Shown here in pieces: positions 1 to 5,605 of a stretch of 5,707 nt of DNA. How positions within the stretch are numbered: position 1 is the stretch's first letter; every line of letters starts with the position of its first letter. The notes below the pieces were generated by a model. That model was not told the DNA's origin. It ran no database searches and worked only from the letters and a program-made list of their open reading frames with translations. This stretch comes from an uncultured Spirochaetales bacterium (GTDB lineage Bacteria; Spirochaetota; Spirochaetia; Sphaerochaetales; Sphaerochaetaceae): NCBI GenBank assembly GCA_934276695.1, contig CAKQTF010000079.1, positions 1 to 5,707 on the forward strand. The letters are read 5' to 3'. A program made the translations under genes and the position numbers.

Positions 1-1280
1 TATGATTCGCTTATCCTTTGCTTATATATCCCTCTGAAAGCATCAAGAGAGATTGAAGAGTAATTCTTTGATGATTTGACTTCTATCGGGATGATTCTAA
101 AATTGAGCTTGCTATCGTTTGATAGCATGAAATCAATCTCAATGTCATTTCTGTGCTTCTCCGCATTATATCTAGTGTAAAAATATAGTTTTCTGCCTTT
201 GGCTGTTATCATCTGTGCTATTGCATTCTCATAAATCATTCCCTGATTAATGCTAAGCTTTCCGTCTAGGATATTCTTGTATAGCCTGTTTTCCATAAGT
301 TCATTCTCACTGAATGCCAGACTGACCAGCAGCCCTGTATCCCCAAGATAGCATTTCACAGCTGAATCATTCTTATTGAGAGCAAATCCCGCATTTGGGT
401 CATTGCACTTATAGCATAGATTGCAGATCATTGAATCACTGAGCCAGAAAAGCGGCTCGTCATATTTATCAAAAGTCCCATTAGAATCAATATCATTCAG
501 TACTATCCTTTTTTCATGAGCGGATAGATATGCTGGTATGTTTTCAAATATAGCTGAAACTTTTGAATTATATCTTCTTGCAGCCTTTCTTATATCATCA
601 CGGTATAAAGAAATGATATCCCTCTTTTCTATGTCTGCTGCTGAGAAATCACGTCCGCTTTCCTTGTATGCTAAGACAGCCTGAGGCATTCCTCCAACAA
701 GGATGTATTCCTTGAAGAGCCTCATTGCCTTTTCGTGCAATGAGCGTTCAAGCGGGATTCTTTCATTGAAGCATTTTACAGTATATTCAAGTAATAGATC
801 TTCTCCGAGAAAAGATGCAAATTCCTCGAAGTCTACAGGGTACATCTTTATTTTTCTCTCTTCGGAAGGAATCGTGATATTTTGAACATTCTCTTTTATC
901 GAGATAAGAGAACCGGTTTCCAGATAATCATATCTACCATCTGCTACAAGGTATTTTATAGCTTCACGAGCTTTCGGAAAACGCTGTATTTCATCAAATA
1001 TGATGAGGCTTTCGCGTCTGTAAAGCCTTGTATTATATTCAAGAGAGAGTGACTGGAAGAATAAATCCAGGTTTGTAAGATTGTCAAATAAGCTTTTTAT
1101 CTTTCTTGAAGCAATGTTGAAATCTATAAGAATGAATGACCTGTATTCATTCCTTCCGAATTCCTCTGCAATGGTTGATTTTCCTATACGCCTTGCCCCT
1201 TCTATCATGAGAGCCTTTGTGCCTGCTGATGACTCTTTCCATTTGCATAGGTCTTTATATATCTTACGCTTTATTTCCAT
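1..1280 (-). CDS. AAA ATPase with C-terminal DUF4143 region (3' end outside window)
   Basis: Reading the complement from ATG at 1280-1278 gives 426 codons with no stop to the window edge, so only the extreme C-terminus is missing. Seen: Walker A GARRIGKST (residues 28-36); Walker B SLIIFDEIQ with D96/E97; a sensor-like ETGSLIS (121-127); YPVDFEEF (147-154); ILVGGMPQAV (193-202); then DUF4143 hallmarks KCYLGDTGLL (309-318), MIYENAIAQM (348-357), and IEIDF plus PIEVKSSK, i.e. D383...E400-x-K402, resembling a PD-(D/E)xK nuclease core. Known: the AAA_14 plus DUF4143 architecture is abundant in host-associated bacteria and archaea, usually about 400-450 residues; its cellular role is not established. 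Inferred: a cytoplasmic ATP-binding protein, possibly nucleic-acid related. The start is supported by AGAGGA (complement of 1289-1294), 8 nt upstream. It is divergent from the other genes and more AT-rich, which suggests an accessory, horizontally moving gene. Family assignment is firm, function unknown. Confidence 0.93.
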   Translation of the reverse strand, partial: MEIKRKIYKDLCKWKESSAGTKALMIEGARRIGKSTIAEEFGRNEYRSFILIDFNIASRKIKSLFDNLTNLDLFFQSLSLEYNTRLYRRESLIIFDEIQRFPKAREAIKYLVADGRYDYLETGSLISIKENVQNITIPSEERKIKMYPVDFEEFASFLGEDLLLEYTVKCFNERIPLERSLHEKAMRLFKEYILVGGMPQAVLAYKESGRDFSAADIEKRDIISLYRDDIRKAARRYNSKVSAIFENIPAYLSAHEKRIVLNDIDSNGTFDKYDEPLFWLSDSMICNLCYKCNDPNAGFALNKNDSAVKCYLGDTGLLVSLAFSENELMENRLYKNILDGKLSINQGMIYENAIAQMITAKGRKLYFYTRYNAEKHRNDIEIDFMLSNDSKLNFRIIPIEVKSSKNYSSISLDAFRGIYKQRISES

Positions 1281-1616
1281 TGGAGAATTCCTCTGATTTA
1301 TATAATACGCAATTTATTATATAATAAAAACACCAATAAAGCGCAATATTCAAAAACTGGAAATCGCCAGCAATGCGCAGAATTCAAGAAGATTAAGGCG
1401 AGATGAGAATTTGTGCAATCTATTTAAATATAAGCAGATATATATTTGTAGTCGGCTTTAGTATGCTTTACAGATGATATCACTTATGAAATGAATGATT
1501 TTCTGATTATCGTGAAGCAGCTTTTAATCTGAAGAATTGGCTGCTGGATATTATGGGAAGACAGAAGCCTATTGCACTTATGGCATATTCAATATTTTCT
1601 ATGTACTATTACTCAT
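1281..1616. other. AT-rich divergent intergenic region
   Basis: This gap separates the minus-strand ATPase from the plus-strand genes and must hold the promoter of the ATPase and probably that of the phosphorylase. The part next to the ATPase is very AT-rich, with TATAAT-like hexamers on both strands but no convincing -35/-10 pair. A plus-strand TTGTAG near 1447 with TACAGA 17 nt later is a weak promoter candidate for the phosphorylase. A small hairpin, CTGG-AAATCG-CCAG, lies at 1357-1370. An open frame at 1499-1690 has no supporting features. No RNA gene or terminator was recognised. Confidence 0.5.
1313..1328. repeat. 16-bp perfect AT palindrome upstream of the ATPase gene
   Basis: TTTATTATATAATAAA reads identically on both strands and lies 33-48 bp upstream of the ATPase start codon, where the core promoter is expected. 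It could be an operator for a dimeric regulator or overlap the -10 element. AT-only palindromes also arise easily by chance in such sequence, so function is unproven. Confidence 0.4.
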
Positions 1617-2486
1617 ATGATCTACAGAGATATTCCAGAAACACTTTACTGTCACATAGGAGGGAGCGGAACCTGGGGCTGCGACTTTCCTGAAGCTTTA
1701 AGCATCCCAGGGATAACAGTTATTGAAAGCAATATGGAGTTTGAGACCCCATATGGCATATCAATCGGGATGAAGCTCTACAGAATGGATGCTTCAATGA
1801 CTGTGGATAAGAAGGAAAGGACAGTCATATATGTTCCGTTCCATGGCTGGATAGGAATGTCACCATATGATAAATGCTACTCTGAGCGCGTGTTTTATGT
1901 GCTTAAGAAGGCTGGTGTCAGATACATAATAGCCGATGGGTCAGGCGGTGGGATCAACACTCTTCTTGAGCCGGGCGATGTCCTCTGCGCATCTGATTTT
2001 GTTGATTATACGAAGAGGGTATCTCACATAGGGGATTTCACTCCTTACTCTGTCAGGATGAGGAACATTGTGAATCCGGATCTCAGGCGGATCCTGTATG
2101 AGAGTGCATCAGACTGCTTTCCACGGGTGTTCAGGCGTGGTGTATATGCTGTAATGGAGCCACCGCGGTTTGAGACAGCTCAGGAGATTGTGAAGCTAAG
2201 GAATGATGGGTGTGATATGAGCGGCCATACGATGATGCCTGAAGCAGCTTTAGCCCGTGCCATAGGCGCAAACTATGCAGCTCTTTATGTAATATCGAAT
2301 CATGCTGAGGGGATTGACCCAGAATGGGAGCGATCCATATTCGATATATATGGGGAATGCGCGCCTAAAGTAGGCCGGGTCATGATTGATGCGATGTCTA
2401 GGATCAGTCCTGAGACTGTCCGTGATAATTCAGAAGAGAATATAATAAGGATGCCTGATGATGTGCAGAAACGCATAGGGATCTGA
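1617..2486 (+). CDS. Purine nucleoside phosphorylase / MTAP-like family protein
   Basis: Predicted 289-residue cytoplasmic enzyme of the PNP/MTAP (nucleoside phosphorylase-II) fold, which splits purine nucleosides with phosphate into base and ribose-1-phosphate in salvage. Seen in family order: HIGGSGTW (13-20, phosphate-loop type), TPYG (44-47), VPFHGW (73-78) where the family has an RHG-type motif, ADGSGGG (107-112), EPGDVLCASDFVDYT (118-132), PPRFET (182-187), DMSGHTMMPEAALARA (200-215) and VISN (225-228). Asn228 sits where PNPs binding 6-oxopurines have Asn and MTAPs have Asp, so a 6-oxopurine preference is inferred. Departures from the family are loss of the usual Arg before HG and SGHT in place of the usual GMT-type motif, so substrate is uncertain. 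Start choice: ATG 1617 places the glycine loop at the usual distance, but no clear ribosome site precedes it; an in-frame TTG at 1572 would add 15 residues. The next gene starts 62 nt downstream. Confidence 0.85.
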   Translation: MIYRDIPETLYCHIGGSGTWGCDFPEALSIPGITVIESNMEFETPYGISIGMKLYRMDASMTVDKKERTVIYVPFHGWIGMSPYDKCYSERVFYVLKKAGVRYIIADGSGGGINTLLEPGDVLCASDFVDYTKRVSHIGDFTPYSVRMRNIVNPDLRRILYESASDCFPRVFRRGVYAVMEPPRFETAQEIVKLRNDGCDMSGHTMMPEAALARAIGANYAALYVISNHAEGIDPEWERSIFDIYGECAPKVGRVMIDAMSRISPETVRDNSEENIIRMPDDVQKRIGI

Positions 2487-2534
2487 AGCATACATAGCCG
2501 TTCACGTATATATTTATTATATTCATTCTGTCTT

Positions 2535-2545
2535 AAAGGGGAGGG
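2535..2545 (+). promoter_or_regulatory. Strong ribosome binding site for the DUF1295 gene
   Basis: The all-purine run AAAGGGGAGGG ends 3 nt before ATG 2549, with its AGGGG core 7 nt from the start. It fixes this start and implies efficient initiation independent of the upstream phosphorylase gene. Confidence 0.75.
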
Positions 2546-2548
2546 ATA

Positions 2549-3340
2549 ATGCATTTCCTTATCATGTTTGCCATCGCGCTTCTTGTGAGTGCAATCGGCT
2601 TTAAGAAGTTCGTATGGTTCATATCTCTTGGATATGGATTCTCTATCGCAGCGCTTGGACTGGCTATGCTCATTATGTTCAGGACTGATCTTGATGCTGT
2701 CACAGCGCTCTTATGCATCATGTGCATGATATACGGCTGCCGCTTAGGTGGATACCTGATGATAAGGGAGAAGCGCAGCACATCGTATCAGAAGACAATG
2801 AAGAACGATATAAAGGATGGCTCTGGCATGCATCCTCTTCTGAAGATTGCTGTATGGGCAAGCTGTGCGCTTCTCTATGTGTGTGAAGTATCCCCATTGC
2901 TGTTCAGGCTGCAGAATGCATCTGTACCTGGCCCTTCAGCAGCCGCAGGCGCAGTGGTCATGGCTCTCGGGATCATTCTTGAGTCTGCAGCTGACTATAC
3001 AAAGAACAGGTTCAAGAAGCAGAATCCCAAGAGGTTCTGTGATGTAGGACTATTCAGGATTGTCCGCTGCCCGAACTACTTCGGAGAGATACTCATCTGG
3101 ACAGGCATGTTCATATCAGGTATCTCTGCTCTTTCGGGGGCTTTGGAGTGGTGTGCAGCCGTTGCCGGCTGGATCTGCATCGTCTATATAATGTTCGGCG
3201 GTGCTCGCAGGCTTGAGCTGAGGCAGAATAGGAATTATGGCAATGATCCGGAGTACCAGGCTTATGTGAAGAAGACTCCGATTCTCATTCCCCTGATCCC
3301 TCTTTACAGCGTTGCTGATTATAAATGGCTGGTAGGATGA
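2549..3340 (+). CDS. DUF1295 / steroid 5-alpha-reductase-like membrane protein
   Basis: Integral membrane protein of 263 residues. Hydrophobic segments are visible near 2-18, 22-44, 49-70, 97-118, 130-147, 179-198 and 201-217, so about six or seven membrane passes. The C-terminal half carries the signature of the DUF1295 / steroid reductase / isoprenylcysteine methyltransferase-like fold: YGCRLGGYL (62-70), an E-SAAD-KNRFK stretch (145-156), then DVGLFRIVRCPNYFGEI (165-181), where R173-x-PNY-x-GE is the diagnostic cofactor-side motif, and a late ELRQ...Y-YGNDPEYQAYV region (223-240). Relatives use NADPH or S-adenosylmethionine on lipid-like substrates; which, if either, applies here is not visible. 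The start is set by a strong purine-rich ribosome site. Its TGA overlaps the ATG of the next gene (ATGA, 3337-3340), so the two proteins are probably made together. Family assignment is confident; substrate unknown. Confidence 0.88.
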   Translation: MHFLIMFAIALLVSAIGFKKFVWFISLGYGFSIAALGLAMLIMFRTDLDAVTALLCIMCMIYGCRLGGYLMIREKRSTSYQKTMKNDIKDGSGMHPLLKIAVWASCALLYVCEVSPLLFRLQNASVPGPSAAAGAVVMALGIILESAADYTKNRFKKQNPKRFCDVGLFRIVRCPNYFGEILIWTGMFISGISALSGALEWCAAVAGWICIVYIMFGGARRLELRQNRNYGNDPEYQAYVKKTPILIPLIPLYSVADYKWLVG

Positions 3341-3828
3341 AGTCTGGCAGGAATCCGGGCTTCTCTATGGCGCTCGCATCATTTGATGCTGTTCCTGTAG
3401 TTCTATTCAGCATATCGATGCTATTGATTGCTGATTCATTCGGCAGCATGCTATTCATCGCAGGTTCAGTGCTATGTACAGCTTCCGGAGTCTTAAAGGT
3501 GATGTGGAAGACCATAGCTGCAGCATCAGGGAGGGATATCAGGGTTCTCAGCATCCAGATGCGCTTTCTTATGCCCTCTGGATTCATTCTGATTATTGCT
3601 GGGCTTATTTCCGGCATGAGCATGGACCTGCTTGGCAGTATCCTGGACTCTGTATCGTCATTTCCTGCATGCCTGTTCTTTATCATGACTGCTATATGCA
3701 TGCTTATGATGGCAGTGTTTTCAGTAAAGCTGGATCAGTCATCAGAGAGATCGAACTGGATTGAGGAGCTTACGAATGCTGCTGCCCAGCTATCATTCCT
3801 TATAGGTGTTGTGTTATGCCGTGGATAG
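3337..3828 (+). CDS. Small multi-pass membrane protein, family not recognised
   Basis: A 163-residue hydrophobic protein that I do not recognise. A short basic N-terminus (MKSGRNPGF) is followed by hydrophobic segments near 16-32, 37-57, 76-96, 110-130 and 147-161, giving about five membrane passes. Charged loops are IAAASGRDIRV (60-70) and KLDQSSERSNWIEE (131-144). No catalytic motif is evident. I chose ATG 3337 because it forms an ATGA stop-start overlap with the preceding DUF1295 gene; an in-frame ATG at 3325 would add four residues and overlap further. There is no strong independent ribosome site, which fits translational coupling and suggests a role tied to the DUF1295 protein, for example as a membrane partner or scaffold (inference). 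The frame stays open throughout and shows the amphipathic alternation of a real membrane protein rather than a shadow frame. Confidence 0.75.
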   Translation: MKSGRNPGFSMALASFDAVPVVLFSISMLLIADSFGSMLFIAGSVLCTASGVLKVMWKTIAAASGRDIRVLSIQMRFLMPSGFILIIAGLISGMSMDLLGSILDSVSSFPACLFFIMTAICMLMMAVFSVKLDQSSERSNWIEELTNAAAQLSFLIGVVLCRG

Positions 3829-3845
3829 AATAGGGCATTGCTTGC

Positions 3846-3854
3846 TGTTATAAT
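3846..3854 (+). promoter_or_regulatory. Extended -10 promoter for the PHP gene
   Basis: TGTTATAAT contains a consensus TATAAT (3849-3854) preceded by the TGn extension used by sigma70-type polymerase when the -35 box is poor. At 17 nt upstream only a weak TAGAAT (3826-3831) is found. Initiation would fall around 3861, giving a leader of about 40 nt. It lies just after the membrane-protein stop codon, so the PHP gene can be expressed independently. Confidence 0.55.
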
Positions 3855-3862
3855 ACCGCTTA

Positions 3863-3872
3863 GGCACGTGCC
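3863..3872. repeat. 10-bp GC-rich palindrome at the predicted transcription start
   Basis: GGCACGTGCC is a perfect palindrome located about 9 bp after the -10 hexamer and 29 bp before the PHP start codon. Its position suits an operator at the transcription start. It contains the CACGTG core, but no regulator is known from this window. Confidence 0.4.
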
Positions 3873-3901
3873 ATCTTGGTCGGCCAGATGAAGGAACACT
3901 T

Positions 3902-4804
3902 ATGAGAAAATCAGCATTCAGGGATGAAGGACACTGGTATAAAGGCAATATCCATACGCATACGACTCTCTCTGATGGTGCTATTGCGCCTGATGATCAG
4001 ATAAAGGCATATAAGGCCCATGGGTATGATTTCCTTGCATTCACAGACCATAATGTGATGAATCTTGAAAGCAGATGGGGAAGTGATGGTTTCCTTATGA
4101 TTCCAGGCTGGGAGCGTGATATTGTCCATGAGCCTGAAGTGAGCTGCACTCATGTCGTCGGGCTGTTTGGATCTGATATGGGATACCGCCAGATAAAGCT
4201 TCCGCCAGGAGATAAGCGCGTGATGACTGATCATCAGATGATTGATGATATGAGAGCACGAGGGAATTCATTCATCTCGCTTGCGCATCCATCATGGTCA
4301 CGCATGGAAGCAGGTGAGATCCTCGCTCTTGATAACATTGATGCCATAGAATGCTTCAATCTTGGCTGTGAGAGACTGTGCCATGAAGGCCACGGGGAGT
4401 GGGCATGGGATCTGCTTCTAAGACATGGAAGGCATGTTCTTGGAATATGCAGTGACGATACGCATAGCCATACTGTTCCGGATGACCGCTTTGGAGGCTA
4501 TCTTATGGTGAATGCCGGGTCTCTTACGATAGAATCAGTGATAAGCAGCCTGAAGAGCGGGAACTACTATTCAACTATGGGGCCGTCAGTATATGACTGG
4601 GGCATTGATGGTGATTATGCATATATAGAGTGCTCTCCTGTGTCAGAGATCCATTTCATATCATATCCAGCAAGAGGGAAGGCCACATTCGGAAAAGCGA
4701 TGACAGATATGAGCTATAAGCTCACAGGAAATGAGAGCTATCTAAGAATAGAGATCATTGATGAGGATGGCAACAGGGCATATACGAATCCATGGTATTT
4801 CTAG
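3902..4804 (+). CDS. PHP-domain metal-dependent phosphoesterase (CehA/McbA-like)
   Basis: A 300-residue cytoplasmic enzyme with no signal peptide. The PHP (polymerase and histidinol phosphatase) fold is shown by HTHTTLSDG (18-26; H18, H20, D25), FTDHN (47-51; H50), PGWERD (68-73; E71), THVVGL (83-88; H84), LAHPSW (127-132; H129) and CSDDTHS (183-189; D186, H188). Together these match the usual ligand set of a trinuclear metal site, so the enzyme should be active. Residues from about 219, GNYYSTMGPSVYDWG onward and ending NRAYTNPWYF, match the beta-rich tail found in CehA/McbA-type PHP proteins. Family members hydrolyse phosphate esters of nucleotides or other small phosphorylated compounds; the substrate here is not deducible. 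The start is supported by AAGGAA (3891-3896) 5 nt before ATG and by the extended -10 box upstream. No terminator is obvious between its stop codon and the tRNA promoter. Confidence 0.9.
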   Translation: MRKSAFRDEGHWYKGNIHTHTTLSDGAIAPDDQIKAYKAHGYDFLAFTDHNVMNLESRWGSDGFLMIPGWERDIVHEPEVSCTHVVGLFGSDMGYRQIKLPPGDKRVMTDHQMIDDMRARGNSFISLAHPSWSRMEAGEILALDNIDAIECFNLGCERLCHEGHGEWAWDLLLRHGRHVLGICSDDTHSHTVPDDRFGGYLMVNAGSLTIESVISSLKSGNYYSTMGPSVYDWGIDGDYAYIECSPVSEIHFISYPARGKATFGKAMTDMSYKLTGNESYLRIEIIDEDGNRAYTNPWYF

Positions 4805-4847
4805 CAGCCATCCTTTACACTTTCTGAAATTAATTCATCAAACCCTG

Positions 4848-4877
4848 TTGACAGGATTATGGTAAAACTGCTAAATT
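4848..4877 (+). promoter_or_regulatory. Sigma70-type promoter of the tRNA-Phe gene
   Basis: A perfect -35 box TTGACA (4848-4853) is followed by CTAAAT at 4871-4876 after 17 nt, or TAAATT at 4872-4877 after 18 nt. Transcription would begin roughly 10-15 nt before the mature tRNA 5' end, leaving a short leader for RNase P to remove. Confidence 0.7.
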
Positions 4878-4897
4878 CTCATTGTTGCGTTAGCAAT

Positions 4898-4970
4898 GCC
4901 GCTTTAGCTCAGTTGGTAGAGCAAAGGACTGAAAATCCTTGTGTCCCTGGTTCGATTCCTGGAGGCGGCA
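4898..4970 (+). tRNA. tRNA-Phe (anticodon GAA)
   Basis: Full cloverleaf of 73 nt. The acceptor stem GCCGCTT/AGGCGGC pairs at all seven positions with one G-U; the D stem is GCTC/GAGC with an AGTTGGTA loop; the anticodon stem AAGGA/TCCTT is perfect around CTGAAAA, giving anticodon GAA at 4931-4933; the variable loop is GTGTC; the T loop is TTCGATT. The T stem CCTGG/CCTGG has a central U-U mismatch (positions 51-63). The discriminator base is A and GCT follows, so CCA is not encoded and must be added enzymatically. The core is very like Bacillota tRNA-Phe. It forms a single-gene unit with its own promoter and terminator. Confidence 0.97.
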
Positions 4971-4985
4971 GCTAAGTAAAATATG

Positions 4986-5013
4986 AACTCCTTGCAAGTC
5001 AAGGAGTTTTTTT
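4986..5013 (+). terminator. Intrinsic terminator of the tRNA-Phe unit
   Basis: A perfect 9-bp stem, AACTCCTTG (4986-4994) with CAAGGAGTT (5000-5008), encloses the loop CAAGT and runs into seven T residues (5007-5013). It starts 15 nt after the tRNA 3' end. This is a textbook rho-independent terminator and supports a bacterial host. Confidence 0.93.
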
Positions 5014-5030
5014 GTGGAGCGAAAACCTGA

Positions 5031-5050
5031 TGTGACCCCCAAAAGTTGGA
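5031..5050 (+). repeat. Putative left terminal inverted repeat of the IS
   Basis: TGTGACCCCCAAAAGTTGGA starts with TG and has the CCCCCAAAAGTTGGA core commonly seen at ends of IS150-group IS3 elements. Its partner repeat is not in the window, so the assignment rests on this resemblance and on its position 28 bp upstream of the transposase start. Confidence 0.65.
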
Positions 5051-5077
5051 TACAGAACCAACAAGGAGGTCATTTCT

Positions 5078-5605
5078 ATGAAGCTCAGCGATGACGATAA
5101 GATCCAGATTGTCACCAGTATCTTAATAGACAGGAAGAAAACAAAAGACGTCTGTGATCAGTGGCAGATCTGCAAGGAGACGGTGAATCAGCTTGTGGCA
5201 TACTATAAGCAGAATGGGGCTGACGGGATCTCAAGATCCAGGAACAAAGGCACCTACAGCAGAGAATTCAAATCAGATGTGATAGAATGCATCATGCAGA
5301 GCCATGACTCGCACAGGAATGCTGCAATAAGATTCAATGCCGCAAAATCGGATGTCAGGCAGAGGTGCCTTCTTCTGAGGAAGGATGCGGCATATTCAAC
5401 AATCAACCATAAGAAGGTCCAGAAGGTAATGCATGAGATGGGGCTGTCTGGGTACATCTCAAGGAATGGCAAGCGGTACAGCTCATACAAGGGGAGGATC
5501 GGGAAGATTGCAGACAATCTAGTCCAGAGAGAATTTGATGCACCAAAGCCGAATACGATATGGAGCACTGACATGACAGGATTTAGGCTTGTTTTTGGGC
5601 AATAG
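5078..5605 (+). pseudogene. IS3-family transposase remnant, OrfA/OrfB fusion by deletion
   Basis: A 175-codon frame from ATG 5078, preceded by a perfect AAGGAGGT (5063-5070) with 7-nt spacing. Residues 1-55 are the OrfA helix-turn-helix (DDDKIQIV... ICKETVNQLVAYYKQNG), and 60-90 start a second helix-turn-helix repeat (YSREFKSDVIE... AAIRFNA). The text then jumps, around residues 90-97, to the middle of OrfB: LLLRKD...INHKKVQKVMHEMGL (98-123), KRYSSYKG (132-139), then WSTDMTGF (162-169), where D165 is the first catalytic Asp of the DDE triad. Normal IS150-type elements have separate OrfA (about 170 residues) and OrfB (about 280) joined by -1 frameshifting, so the rest of OrfA and the N-terminus of OrfB are missing here. 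The frame ends in FGQ-stop where a second deletion has shifted it. Not expected to be functional; a DNA-binding fragment could still be made. Confidence 0.85.

Noticed and set aside
703..1296. Plus-strand open frames of 60 and 71 codons.
   Set aside because: They lie opposite the continuous ATPase frame, which explains the sequence fully with family motifs.
1309..1374. Three GCAAT pentamers (1309, 1343, 1370) in the divergent intergenic region.
   Set aside because: Five-base matches with uneven spacing are expected by chance; no CRISPR or iteron pattern.
1499..1690. A 64-codon open frame across the start of the phosphorylase gene (includes NWLLDIMGRQKPIALMAYS).
   Set aside because: It has no clear ribosome site, overlaps a well-supported gene in another frame, and shows no motif I can assign. 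It might be a degraded gene end, but the sequence does not show it.
2300..2781. Minus-strand open frames of about 82-84 codons around the phosphorylase/DUF1295 boundary.
   Set aside because: They are antisense shadows of the two plus-strand genes, with no motifs or ribosome sites of their own.
3285..3764. A 138-codon minus-strand frame and a 96-codon plus-strand frame over the small membrane protein.
   Set aside because: The hydrophobic frame at 3337-3828 has coherent membrane segments and an ATGA-coupled start; the alternatives do not.
3887..3935. Imperfect direct repeat GATGAAGGAACACT / GATGAAGGACACT around the PHP start.
   Set aside because: It is short, occurs only twice, and its first copy simply contains the ribosome site; coincidence is likely.
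1617..4804. The four plus-strand genes as a single defence or biosynthetic system.
   Set aside because: There is a separate promoter before the PHP gene and a 62-nt gap after the phosphorylase, and no recognised system combines these families. Only the DUF1295 and small membrane protein pairing is supported.
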